Position numbers and translations under genes: made by a program
Shown here: positions 54,375 to 63,241 of the stretch, in pieces
How the letters are laid out: each line of letters opens with the position of its first letter
How positions within the stretch are numbered: the stretch's first letter is position 1
From: Actinocorallia sp039871655
GTDB lineage: Bacteria > Actinomycetota > Actinomycetes > Streptosporangiales > Streptosporangiaceae
NCBI RefSeq assembly: GCF_039871655.1
Contig: NZ_JBDPLZ010000006.1
Location: 368,707-432,706 of the forward strand
Length of the DNA stretch: 64,000 nt
Direction: 5' to 3'
Notes under the pieces: generated by a model
The model's input: the letters and a program-made list of their open reading frames with translations, nothing else
Database searches by the model: none
What the model was told of the DNA's origin: nothing

Positions 54375-55613
54375 TCAGGACGCGGTGCTCGACACCCGCC
54401 ACCGCGAGGCCAGCGTGTAGTACGCGAACGCGCCCGCCACATAGGCGACGACCATGAAGCCGAGGACGGCGTACGACAACCCGTCCGGCGGGAGCACGAC
54501 GGCGGCGACGCAGGCGGCGGCCACGAAGGTGGCGTTGAAGAGCATGTCGTAGGCGGCGAAGACCCGGCCGCGGAACTCGTCGTCCACGGACTGCTGGACG
54601 ATGGTGTCGACGCAGACCTTGACGCCCTGCGCCGCCACCCCGAGGACGAAGCCGCTCGCCACGTAGAGCGGCTCGCGGAACGGGGCGGCCAGGAACAGCA
54701 GCCCGGCCGCGGCCACGCCCAGCAGGATCGAGAGCCACAAGGTCTTGCCGATCCTGCGGGTGACGGCAGGGGTGATCACCGCGCCCACGAGGTACCCGGC
54801 GCCCGAGACCGCGGTGATGACCGCCACTCCCCCGAACCCCGACGGGAAGTGGTTGCGGTACAGCAGCAGCGTCATGATCAGCCACAGGCCGTACAGGAAG
54901 CGGTAGAGCGAGATCACGCCCAGGGCCAGGGCGGCCGGACGGCGGCGGGCGACGTGCCGGGCCCCGGCGACCATGCCGACGACGACGTTCCGCACGGTCT
55001 CGCGGTGGACGTCGTCGGGGCCCAGCCCGTTCACGGGCAGCGTGCGTGCGACCAGCGAGGTCGCGAGATAGCAGCACGTGGCCGCCAGCAGAGCGGCCTG
55101 GGCGCCCGCGAGCTGGACGACGAAGCCGACCCCCGCACCGAGGAACGAGGCGATCGTCCCCGACGTCACCGAGACCGTGTTGGCCAGCAGCAGGTCCTCC
55201 CCGCGCACCACATGGGGCAGCGCGGCCGGCAGCGCGGCAAGAAAGAAGCGGTTGACGCCCAGCACGACCAGCGCCGCGACCAGGAAGGCGTCGGTGTCCA
55301 GCAGCATCAGCCCGGTCATCACCAGGACGCACCCAGCCCGTGCCAGAGGGGTGTAGACCAGGATCTGGCGGCGCCGCCAGCGGTCGAGGAGAACACCGGT
55401 GAACGGGCCGAGCACCGAGTAGGGGAGCAGCAGGACGGCGAAGGCGACGGCCGCCTTGGCGGCGGTCGTCTGCTGCTCCGGCGAGAAGAAGATGTAGCCG
55501 CCCAGCGCGATCTGGACCATGCCGTCCGCGAACTGGGACGTCAGCCGGGTGGCGTAGAGGCGCCGGAAGTCCCGCTCCCGCCAGACTTCACGTATCCCCA
55601 CGTCAGTCACCAT
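54375..55613 (-). CDS. MFS transporter
   Basis: 412 residues from MVTDVGIREVWRERDFRRLY. Twelve membrane helices are apparent. The loop 2-3 motif is GPFTGVLLDRWRRRQILVY, and DDEFRGRVFAAYDMLFN is typical of the MFS_3 (enterobactin/macrolide exporter-like) group. It is probably a drug or metabolite exporter. The GTG three bases later is an alternative start. No regulator is adjacent. Confidence 0.9.
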   Translation of the reverse strand: MVTDVGIREVWRERDFRRLYATRLTSQFADGMVQIALGGYIFFSPEQQTTAAKAAVAFAVLLLPYSVLGPFTGVLLDRWRRRQILVYTPLARAGCVLVMTGLMLLDTDAFLVAALVVLGVNRFFLAALPAALPHVVRGEDLLLANTVSVTSGTIASFLGAGVGFVVQLAGAQAALLAATCCYLATSLVARTLPVNGLGPDDVHRETVRNVVVGMVAGARHVARRRPAALALGVISLYRFLYGLWLIMTLLLYRNHFPSGFGGVAVITAVSGAGYLVGAVITPAVTRRIGKTLWLSILLGVAAAGLLFLAAPFREPLYVASGFVLGVAAQGVKVCVDTIVQQSVDDEFRGRVFAAYDMLFNATFVAAACVAAVVLPPDGLSYAVLGFMVVAYVAGAFAYYTLASRWRVSSTAS

Positions 55614-55628
55614 ACGCCCGGAAAACGC

Positions 55629-55662
55629 GGGGGCCCCGGACGGCACTCCGTCCAGGGCCCCC
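55629..55662 (-). terminator. Terminator after ino1
   Basis: GGGGGCCC and GGACGG (55629-55643) pair with 55648-55662 with one mismatch and a four-base loop. GCGTTTTC follows on the minus strand, 16 bases after the ino1 stop. Confidence 0.82.
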
Positions 55663-55677
55663 GTGATCGTCCGGCCG

Positions 55678-56757
55678 TTACCGTTCGACGTCTCCGCGGA
55701 TGAACGCCTCGACCGCCTCACGGGCCTGGTCGTCGTTGTACTGCTCCGGCGGGGACTTCATGAAGTAGGAGCTGGCCGACAGGATCGGGCCGCCGATGCC
55801 GCGGTCCTTGGCGATCTTGGCGGCGCGCACCGCGTCGATGATGACGCCGGCGGAGTTCGGGGAGTCCCAGACCTCCAGCTTGTACTCCAGGTTCAGCGGG
55901 GTGTCGCCGAAGGACTTGCCCTCCAGGCGGACGTAGGCCCACTTGCGGTCGTCCAGCCACGGCACGTGGTCCGACGGGCCGATGTGCACGTCGGCCTTGG
56001 CCATCTCGTGCGGGATCTGCGAGGTGACCGACTGGGTCTTGGAGATCTTCTTGGACTGCAGGCGCTTGCGCTCCAGCATGTTCATGAAGTCCATGTTCCC
56101 GCCGAAGTTGAGCTGGTACGTGCGCAGCAGCTCCACCCCCCGGTCCTCGAACAGCTTGGCCATCACCCGGTGGGTGATGGTCGCGCCGACCTGGGACTTG
56201 ATGTCGTCGCCGACGATCGGGACACCCGCGTCGGTGAACTTCTGCGCCCACTCGGGGTCGGAGGCGATGAACACCGGCAGGGCGTTCACGAACGCCACCT
56301 TGGCGTCGATGCAGGCCTGCGCATAGAAGCGGTCGGCATCCTCCGAACCCACCGGCAGGTAGGACACGAGCACGTCCACCCGCGCGTCCTTGAGGGCCTG
56401 CACGACGTCCACGGGCTCGGCGTCGGACTCCTCGACCATGTCGAGGTAGTACTCGCCGAGACCGTCGTGGGTGTGGCCCCGCTGCACGATGACGCCGGTC
56501 GGCGGAACCTCCGCGAACTTGATCGTGTTGTTCTCGCTGGCGTGGATGGCGTGCGCGAGGTCCTGTCCGACCTTCTTCGCGTCCACGTCGAACGCCGCGA
56601 CGAACTCCACGTCACCGACGTGGTAGTCGCCGAACTGAACGTGCATCAGCCCGGGGACCCGCTGGTCGGGTGCCGCGTTCTTATAGAACTCGACACCCTG
56701 GACGAGCGAAGAGGCGCAGTTGCCCACTCCAACGATGGCTACGCGCACCGAACCCAT
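55678..56757 (-). CDS. ino1: Inositol-3-phosphate synthase
   Basis: 359 residues from MGSVRVAIVGVGNCASSLVQG, the nucleotide-binding motif of the actinobacterial MIPS. Conserved segments include LNFGGNMDFMNMLERKRLQSKKISKT and the catalytic lysine region GDTPLNLEYKLEVWDSPNSAGV. It makes inositol-3-phosphate from glucose-6-phosphate, the entry to mycothiol and phosphatidylinositol. It lies 74 bases downstream of a PadR-type regulator gene on the same strand, as in many actinomycetes. Confidence 0.97.
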   Translation of the reverse strand: MGSVRVAIVGVGNCASSLVQGVEFYKNAAPDQRVPGLMHVQFGDYHVGDVEFVAAFDVDAKKVGQDLAHAIHASENNTIKFAEVPPTGVIVQRGHTHDGLGEYYLDMVEESDAEPVDVVQALKDARVDVLVSYLPVGSEDADRFYAQACIDAKVAFVNALPVFIASDPEWAQKFTDAGVPIVGDDIKSQVGATITHRVMAKLFEDRGVELLRTYQLNFGGNMDFMNMLERKRLQSKKISKTQSVTSQIPHEMAKADVHIGPSDHVPWLDDRKWAYVRLEGKSFGDTPLNLEYKLEVWDSPNSAGVIIDAVRAAKIAKDRGIGGPILSASSYFMKSPPEQYNDDQAREAVEAFIRGDVER

Positions 56758-56831
56758 CCGGTTGCTCCTTTTCTCTAACCCTGTACGGGGGTCTGATGCG
56801 ATCCCCAGGCTCTTGGTATGTAAGGAGGCCC

Positions 56832-57449
56832 CTAGGCGGGGGCATCCAGGTCGTTGCCGTCTGCCGCATCGTGCCGCGGTCTCTCGTCCGCGGCCCGCGC
56901 GTGTTCCCGTTCCCGTCCGATCAGCTCGTTGAGCCACCGGACTTCGCGCTCCACCGACTCGAGCCCGTGGTTCTGCAGCTCGAGGGTGTAGCTGTCGACC
57001 CGCTCCCTGGTGCGGGTGAGCGCGGTCCGCACATGCTCCAGACGCTCTTCCAGCCGACTGCGCCGGCCTTCGAGAATCCTCAGCCGCACATCCGCCCGCG
57101 TCTGGCCGAAGAAGGCGAAATGCACACCGAAGCCCTCGTCCTCCCAAGCCGCGGGACCGGCTTCGGTCAGGAGCCTCTGCAGATGCTCCTTGCCTTCGGC
57201 CGTGAGCTTGTAGACGATCTTCGCTCGTTTGCTCTGGAGCGTCCCCGGGACCGTCTCCTGGTCCTCCTCGGTGATCAGCCCCTGTGCGAGGAGCTGCTTG
57301 AGGCAGGGGTAGAGCGTTCCGTAGGAGAACGCCCGGAACATGCCGAGCAGGGTGTTGAGCCGTTTGCGCAGCTCATACCCGTGCATCGGGGACTCATGGA
57401 GCAGCCCGAGCACGGCGAGCTCGAGCACGCCGCCCCTCTTGCCTGCCAT
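56832..57449 (-). CDS. PadR-family transcriptional regulator
   Basis: 205 residues from MAGKRGGVLELAVLGLLHES, with GGAGGG before the ATG. The winged helix is at 8-85 (HGYELRKRLNTLLGMFRAFSYGTLYPCLKQL). A C-terminal part of ~100 residues is coiled-coil-rich (RLRILEGRRSRLEERLEHV) for dimerisation, as in larger PadR proteins. It is upstream of ino1 and conserved with it, so control of inositol synthesis is likely but inferred. Its own promoter region carries matching inverted repeats. Confidence 0.92.
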   Translation of the reverse strand: MAGKRGGVLELAVLGLLHESPMHGYELRKRLNTLLGMFRAFSYGTLYPCLKQLLAQGLITEEDQETVPGTLQSKRAKIVYKLTAEGKEHLQRLLTEAGPAAWEDEGFGVHFAFFGQTRADVRLRILEGRRSRLEERLEHVRTALTRTRERVDSYTLELQNHGLESVEREVRWLNELIGREREHARAADERPRHDAADGNDLDAPA

Positions 57450-57476
57450 GGCCACCCTCCGCGGTATCTCCACCAG

Positions 57477-57508
57477 ATGTATCGTCCGAATGTATCGGCT
57501 CGATACAT
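57477..57508. promoter_or_regulatory. Probable PadR operator
   Basis: ATGTATCG-GCT-CGATACAT (57490-57508) is a perfect inverted repeat, preceded by a further ATGTATCG half-site at 57477-57484. They lie 28-59 bases before the padR ATG. ATGTA/TACAT half-sites are usual for PadR proteins. Confidence 0.7.
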
Positions 57509-57720
57509 CGCCAAGATACGTAGTGTTAACCACCTTCGCAAGATGTCCTATTCCGTACGGGTGCGTCGTAACCGTGTGGGTCATCCCACCCTCTGCACGT
57601 TGCTCCGCTCGGTACCATGACGCGCTAGACACCTGACGCTGCTGGGCTTCCGCCCCCCGCCACCGCCCTGGCAGTGCCGTCGTACGGGCCTCCCGGCCCG
57701 TACCCAGCCGAAGAGGTCTT

Positions 57721-60456
57721 GTGAGTAATCCGCCTTACGGGCCGGGCCACGGAGCCCCTGGCCAAGAGCCGGAGGACGACTGGTTCAGGCCAGCGCCGCA
57801 GGCCCGTGAAGAGATCTATCGCGAGTCGGAGTACGGCAACAGCGCTCCGCAGTTCGAGCCGTACCAGGACGCTCCCTACGACGACCAGGGCCACAACGGT
57901 CACGACGCGTACGGCAACGGATACGACGCGTACGACCAGGGCGGGCAACCGTACGGCGACCCCTACGCGGCTCCCAACGGGCAGGGGTACGGGGCCGCGT
58001 CTGCGAACGGGGCGGTCGGATACGACGACGACCTCGACCAGACGAGACTCGACGGGATTCCGATCAGGGACACCGACCCGCCCGGGGAAGGGGATGAGAA
58101 GGCCTCCAAGAAGAAGGAGGGCTGGAAGAAGTACATCCCCAACTGGAAGATCGTCGCAGGTGTCTGCGTGCTGGGACTGATCGCCTCGGGCACGCTGGTC
58201 GGCGTCGGCTACGCCACCACGGACACCCCGGACCTGACCAAGGACGCCAGGCGGACCGCGACGGACCAGGGCTCGAACGTCTATTGGGCCAACAAGAACG
58301 CCAAACCGATCTTCCGGGTCGGCCAAGCGCGGGAGAACGTCGAACTCCAGAAGGTCCCGCTGCACGTACGGCAGGCCGTGATGGCGGCCGAACAGCGGCA
58401 GTTCGAGACCGAGCCCGGCATATCGCCGCGTGGCTTGGTTCGCGCCGTGTACAACACGGTCACCGGTGGCCAGGTGCAGGGCGGTTCGACGATCACCCAG
58501 CAGCTCGCCCGCAACTACCTCAACAACCTGAGCACCGAACGCAGTATCGGGCGAAAGTTCAAGGAGATCTTCGCCTCGCTGAAGATGGAGGACAAGTACT
58601 CCAAGGACGAGATCCTTGAGAAGTACCTGAACACCATCCCCTTCGGTCGCCAGGCGGACGGCATCCAGGCCGCCGCCCGCGCGTACTTCCACAAGAACGT
58701 CGACCAGCTCACCATCGCCGAGGGCGCGCTGCTGGCGTCGATGATCCAGCAGCCGTACTACTTCTGCACACGGGTGGGTCCTGGGTGCGCAAAAGACTCC
58801 GCCAAGTACCAGGGAGTGGTGTTCCGCTGGAACTACGTGCTCGACGGCATGGTCACCGAAGGCTGGTTGAGCAAGGCCGAGCGGGACAAGCAGCAGTTCC
58901 CTGTGACCAAGAAGAGCTGGGTGTGGACCTCCGGTGAGGACGAGCAGACCAACCACATCCGGGAACGGATCAACACCGAGCTGGCGAGCATCCCGGACTT
59001 CGACGAGGACCTGGTGTACACCGGTGGTTACAAGATCTACACCAGCCTCGACAAGAACCTGATGAAGTACGCCAAGCAGGCTGTCAAGGAGCAGGGTCCC
59101 AAGGCGACCTCCAAGAAGATGGCACGGCTCATCCGCGCCGGCCTGGTGGCGGTGAACCCGAAGAACGGGGAGATCGTCGCCTTCTACGGCGGCGATTCGC
59201 AGAAGCAGTCCGATGCGGCCCTGGTGGAGCGGCCGCAGGTCGGTTCATCCTTCAAGCCCTATGTGCTGGCAACGGCCCTCTCGCAGAACATCAACGTCCG
59301 GTCGTTGATCGAGGGCCGCGGTCTGATCTGCCTGGACGGGGTCACCGGTGACGTCGTGCCGGGCCCGCGCTCTAAGGACCAGTGCAAGGCCCAGAACCCG
59401 AACGGCTACTGGATGGACAACCCGCATAACGAGGGGCCGGCCATCACGCTGATCAAGGCCACCGAGCAGTCGATCAACTCCTCGTTCGTCCGGCTCGGCC
59501 TCAAGCTCGACATGAACAAAGTCGTCGATATGGCGAAGGCGTTCGGTCTCCCTGAAAGCCAACTGGAGGCCAACGCCAGCCTTCCGCTGGGCACGGTCAA
59601 CATCACGGCCATGCACCAGGCCGCGGGATACGCGGCTTTTGCCAACGGTGGAACCGCTGTCACCCCGCACATCATCACCAAGATCACAAAGATGGTGGAT
59701 GGCAAGGAGGTCGAAGCGGTCAGTCTGCCCTGGACCAAGCCGGGTAAGCGGATCCTGACCGAGGACCAGGCCGCACAGGCGACCGTGGCCATGCGCGCGG
59801 TGGTCACCCAGGGCACCGGTACCCAGGCCAGGCTCTCCCGCCAGCCGGCGGCCGGCAAGACCGGTACGACCGACAAGGGAGCGGCGACCTGGTTCGTTGG
59901 TTATACCCCGCAACTGTCCGCAGCCTCGACCCTCTTCCATCAAGAGAGCCTCTCGATGCAGGACTACATCGGCAACGGCGCCTACGGTGGTGAGTACTCG
60001 GCTCGCATCTGGAAGGCCTTCATGGAGAAGGCCCTGGCCAACGCGGACGTCGTGGAGTTCCCGACGACCACCTACTCGGGACAGGCCCAGAAGTTCGACA
60101 CTCCGAAGCCCAAGCCGACGAAGACCGACGAGTGCAACCCGCTCATGGAGCTGGCGGGCCAGTGCGGGAACAACAACAACCACGGCAACCCGAACCCGCA
60201 GGATCTTCCCGGGTGCACCGAGGGCCAGCTGCCGCCGGCCGTGGCCTGCGACCCGAACAAGCCGCCGGCCGGTACCGAGAACAACCCGCCGGGCTGGTGG
60301 TGCCCGTGGCACCCCGACTACCCCGCGTGCCAGGCGAACAACAACGGGAACGGGAACCCGAACAACCAGCCCGTCGACAATGACGGGGACGGCATTCCCG
60401 CAGACCAGGACCCGAACGACAACGATCCGAACTACCCCAACCCGCAACATCCGTAA
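57721..60456 (+). CDS. Bifunctional penicillin-binding protein (class A PBP)
   Basis: 911 residues from GTG. Residues 1-140 are a Tyr/Gly/Asp-rich cytoplasmic tail; one helix spans 143-165. The GT51 glycosyltransferase has Glu224 (AAEQRQFE), GGSTITQQLARN at 254-265 and RKFKEIFASLKME. The transpeptidase has S509-S-F-K512, S584-I-N586 and K713-T-G-T716. The last ~110 residues are Asn/Pro-rich with four-cysteine spacing and end in DNDGDGIPADQDPNDND, a thrombospondin-3-like calcium motif. It polymerises and crosslinks peptidoglycan; position relative to ino1 and padR equals mycobacterial ponA1. Confidence 0.95.
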   Translation: MSNPPYGPGHGAPGQEPEDDWFRPAPQAREEIYRESEYGNSAPQFEPYQDAPYDDQGHNGHDAYGNGYDAYDQGGQPYGDPYAAPNGQGYGAASANGAVGYDDDLDQTRLDGIPIRDTDPPGEGDEKASKKKEGWKKYIPNWKIVAGVCVLGLIASGTLVGVGYATTDTPDLTKDARRTATDQGSNVYWANKNAKPIFRVGQARENVELQKVPLHVRQAVMAAEQRQFETEPGISPRGLVRAVYNTVTGGQVQGGSTITQQLARNYLNNLSTERSIGRKFKEIFASLKMEDKYSKDEILEKYLNTIPFGRQADGIQAAARAYFHKNVDQLTIAEGALLASMIQQPYYFCTRVGPGCAKDSAKYQGVVFRWNYVLDGMVTEGWLSKAERDKQQFPVTKKSWVWTSGEDEQTNHIRERINTELASIPDFDEDLVYTGGYKIYTSLDKNLMKYAKQAVKEQGPKATSKKMARLIRAGLVAVNPKNGEIVAFYGGDSQKQSDAALVERPQVGSSFKPYVLATALSQNINVRSLIEGRGLICLDGVTGDVVPGPRSKDQCKAQNPNGYWMDNPHNEGPAITLIKATEQSINSSFVRLGLKLDMNKVVDMAKAFGLPESQLEANASLPLGTVNITAMHQAAGYAAFANGGTAVTPHIITKITKMVDGKEVEAVSLPWTKPGKRILTEDQAAQATVAMRAVVTQGTGTQARLSRQPAAGKTGTTDKGAATWFVGYTPQLSAASTLFHQESLSMQDYIGNGAYGGEYSARIWKAFMEKALANADVVEFPTTTYSGQAQKFDTPKPKPTKTDECNPLMELAGQCGNNNNHGNPNPQDLPGCTEGQLPPAVACDPNKPPAGTENNPPGWWCPWHPDYPACQANNNGNGNPNNQPVDNDGDGIPADQDPNDNDPNYPNPQHP

Positions 60457-60531
60457 CGCCCGGGATTTTCTCCGGGCCACATGACGACCCGTGGCCCGGG
60501 TCGAAGATCTCCCGCCCATCCGGCGCCGAAC

Positions 60532-60564
60532 GAAGACCCGTACGAACGTTTCGTGCGGGTCTTC
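60532..60564 (+). terminator. Hairpin between the PBP and membrane mannosyltransferase genes
   Basis: GAAGACCCG (60532-60540) and ACGAA (60542-60546) pair with TTCGT and CGGGTCTTC (60550-60564) with one mismatch and a three-base loop. The stem is long but no clear T-run follows. A smaller GCCCGG/CCGGGC hairpin lies at 60458-60477. Confidence 0.55.
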
Positions 60565-60627
60565 GCCCGTTCCGGAGCGGAAAGCGCTTATCAAGGTCAT
60601 AAGGCGGACGTGGTAGAACGCCTCAGT

Positions 60628-62292
60628 ATGAAGAACCTGATCCCTCAGCGCACCGACCGTGCGGCGCTCGGGACCTGGGTACTCGCTTACCTGGCGGCTG
60701 CCTGGTTCTCCATCGTCGTGATCCGGGTGATCCCGCACGCAGGCGATTGGCCGGACTACCTCACCCGATGGAACCAGTGGGACGCCGACCGCTTCTGGTG
60801 GCTGGCCACCTACGGCTACGACGGCGGCCCTCCCGGCCGCTACGAGGACTACAGCTGGCCCGCCTTCTTCCCCGGCTACCCCATGGCGATCCGCCTGGTG
60901 GGCCTGCTCGTCACCGACTACCGGGCCGCCGGACTCCTCATCTCCTTCCTCGCCGGCCCCCTGGCCGCCCTCGCCCTCTCCCGCCTCACCGACTTCTCCC
61001 CCGCTTTTCCTCTCGCGACTCCACGACTCCCCAAAGCCCCACGATCTCCCCGAAGCCCGAAGACGTCACTCCCCCCGAGCCCCTCCCGCACCCCCGAAGA
61101 CGCCTCTGAGAGCGTCCACGGCCCGATAGACCGCCAGGCCCCGGAAAAAGCCTCAGAAGCCGGAGATTCCGCCGCCCTCCACGAGCTCGAGGCTTCTGAG
61201 ACCGAGGGGTACTTCCCGGGCTACTCCACGGCTGGTGGGAGTCCTTCGGCCGAAGGAGGCTCCCCGGTCGAGGCGGAGCGTTCGTCGGGGACGGGGGTTC
61301 TGGCTCGTCCGGACGCGTCGAATGGATCGGCGGGGCCGGGCGCGGACGCCTCGGAGCGTGAGGATGGGTCGGGACGGGAGGAGCCGTCGGGACGAGAAGC
61401 GAGGCGGACCGCGGTTCTGGAGCGATCCGGATCCGAGCTCGGGGAGAGATCGGCTCCTGAGAAGAACGGATCCGAGTCCAAGAAGAACGGGCCAGAGCCC
61501 AAGGGGAACGGGTCCGAGCCTGAGGAGAAAGGGCGGTGGAGGAAACCGGGGCCGGGCTTCTACGCGGTGCTGGCGCTCGTCACCAGCCCGTGCGCGGTCT
61601 TCCTGTTCGCGGCCTACTCCGAGGCGCTGTTCCTCGCGCTGGCGATCCCCGCCTGGCTGCTGGCCAAGAAGGGGCGCTGGGAACTGGCGGTCCTGTGCGC
61701 CGCCGGCGCCTCGATCGTCCGGATCACCGGGCTGTTCCTCGCTCTGGGCCTGATCGTCGAGTTCCTGGTGGGCAAGAACGGCCGCAAGGCCCCGGACGGC
61801 TGGCGCAACGCCCCGTACCTGGTCACGCCGTTCCTGTCGATCGGCGCCTACATGGGCTACCAGTGGTACCGCACCGGCGACCCGATGGCCTGGCAGCACG
61901 CCCAGGAGCAGGGCTGGAACCGCCACACCGTCTGGCCCTGGGAGGCCTTCAAGACCACCTGGTACAACGCCTTCACCATCCAGACCGAATGGAGCAACGC
62001 CTTCCGCGTCGAGATCGTCGCGGCCTTCGTCGGCGTCCTCCTCGTCCTCTGGCTGCTCTACCAGCGCCGGTGGCCCGAGACCGTCTACGTCTCCACCCAG
62101 CTCGCCGCGTTCATGACCTCCAGCTTCTACCTCTCCATAGGCCGCGCCACCCTCCTGTGGTTCCCCCTCTGGATGGTCCTCGGCCACCTCATGTACCGCC
62201 ACCGCTGGTTCACCGGCCTCTACCTGACCCTCTCCCTCCCCCTGGCCGCCGCCTTCGTAGCCTCCTTCACCCAGGGGCAGTGGACCGGCTGA
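60628..62292 (+). CDS. PIG-V-like membrane mannosyltransferase with a long disordered insertion
   Basis: About 554 residues if started at MKNLIPQRTDRAALG; an ATG at 60481 is in frame but its extra 49 codons run through a long hairpin. GT-C features are the first loop RWNQWDADRFWWLATYGYDGG, typical of PIG-V glycosyltransferases, and about ten helices. Between helices, residues ~124-306 are a Ser/Pro/Glu/Arg-rich, low-complexity stretch of about 180 residues with no helix. The second half holds conserved PYLVTPFLSIGAYMGYQWYRTGDP. It probably adds a sugar from polyprenyl phosphate on the outer face. It is a neighbour of the PBP gene, as in other actinomycetes. Confidence 0.8.
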   Translation: MKNLIPQRTDRAALGTWVLAYLAAAWFSIVVIRVIPHAGDWPDYLTRWNQWDADRFWWLATYGYDGGPPGRYEDYSWPAFFPGYPMAIRLVGLLVTDYRAAGLLISFLAGPLAALALSRLTDFSPAFPLATPRLPKAPRSPRSPKTSLPPSPSRTPEDASESVHGPIDRQAPEKASEAGDSAALHELEASETEGYFPGYSTAGGSPSAEGGSPVEAERSSGTGVLARPDASNGSAGPGADASEREDGSGREEPSGREARRTAVLERSGSELGERSAPEKNGSESKKNGPEPKGNGSEPEEKGRWRKPGPGFYAVLALVTSPCAVFLFAAYSEALFLALAIPAWLLAKKGRWELAVLCAAGASIVRITGLFLALGLIVEFLVGKNGRKAPDGWRNAPYLVTPFLSIGAYMGYQWYRTGDPMAWQHAQEQGWNRHTVWPWEAFKTTWYNAFTIQTEWSNAFRVEIVAAFVGVLLVLWLLYQRRWPETVYVSTQLAAFMTSSFYLSIGRATLLWFPLWMVLGHLMYRHRWFTGLYLTLSLPLAAAFVASFTQGQWTG

Positions 62293-62301
62293 CCGGCGGT
62301 T

Positions 62302-62338
62302 CCCCTTCCCGAAGTCGATGGATGGGTTCGGGAAGGGG
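62302..62338 (+). terminator. Terminator-like hairpin after the mannosyltransferase gene
   Basis: A 12-pair perfect stem (62302-62313 with 62327-62338) with a 13-base loop starts 9 bases after the stop. No T-run follows. Confidence 0.6.
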
Positions 62339-62740
62339 CCTGCTGGCGGCGCTGGAGCCACGGCACCGACCCGATTGATTCCATGACCAGGGAAGGACCG
62401 CTATGGACATCACGCTCAGCGCTGGCGAGAGCCAGCCACGAAGTAAGGCACCACTCGGGCTTCTGGAACCCCGTTCTCCAGCACGAGAGTCGGCCGCCCT
62501 GCTGCCACGCCTGCTGAAGAACGGAGTTGGCCGAGTCGCCACGCGCCCCGGCCAATATCATGAGACATCAAGATTTATGCCTGAGTGAACCGTGTCGGAG
62601 TTCAACCGGCGCTGTTCTCTTCTGGACTCGCCTGGAAGAGCGGGCTAGCGGTTGCGTACAGGCTCCTGCCGTCGGCGATGCATCGATATAAAAATTGCGA
62701 GCACCTGCCGGATCTTTGGGTGAACCTATGGGGGTGGCGG
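62339..62740. other. Intergenic region, nothing certain
   Basis: About 400 bases. A 61-codon plus-strand frame (62403-62588) starts MDITLSAGESQPRSKAP but has no clear ribosome site and no family I recognise. In many actinomycetes rpsF and ssb begin about here; neither is present. Confidence 0.35.
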
Positions 62741-63241
62741 CTACTTGACGGGCCACCTGACTTCCTTGGCGGGGAAGTTCCCCCAAGCGCCCCAGATTTT
62801 TGCTCCGTATGAGTATTGGGAGCCGCTCCTCCGTCCCCACATCGTAGTGCGGAATTGATTGCCGGTGGAAGGTGCGGTGTTGTTCCACCAGGTTTCCACG
62901 TAAACCCCGTTCGAGTAGCCGGTGCTGCTGAGCCAGGCGCTGACCTCAGAGCTGGTGGTGGGAGTGGCTCTCGCCCAGAAGGCGTAGCAGGCGGCGGAGT
63001 AGCGAAGCTCGACCTTGTATCCCTCATAGGTGAACGACGCGTACTTTTTCACGCCGTTTACGGTTGAGTATGCAGTGATCGCGTCAGTTGAACAGCCCTT
63101 TGCTGCAGGGTCTTCGCCGTCACACGAGCCCCCCTGGCAACTGGCGGCAAATGCAGGGGAAGAAGGAATCGCCACCCCTCCGAGCGGGACTGCGACAAGG
63201 GCTGCAATGCCAATTCGCGTGGCGAGCGCTTTCCGGTTCAT
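62741..63241 (-). CDS. Secreted DUF2690-like protein
   Basis: 166 residues from MNRKALATRIGIAALVAVPL, with GGGAG before the ATG. A signal peptide is cleaved after AFA near residue 33. The mature start CQGGSCDGEDPAAKGCSTDAI has the cysteine pattern and DP-A-GC signature of DUF2690, and the remainder is Tyr/Trp-rich and beta-like. Four cysteines at the mature N-terminus plus one later suggest disulfides. Function is unknown. Codon use is less GC-biased than in the core genes, suggesting a recent arrival. Confidence 0.8.
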   Translation of the reverse strand: MNRKALATRIGIAALVAVPLGGVAIPSSPAFAASCQGGSCDGEDPAAKGCSTDAITAYSTVNGVKKYASFTYEGYKVELRYSAACYAFWARATPTTSSEVSAWLSSTGYSNGVYVETWWNNTAPSTGNQFRTTMWGRRSGSQYSYGAKIWGAWGNFPAKEVRWPVK

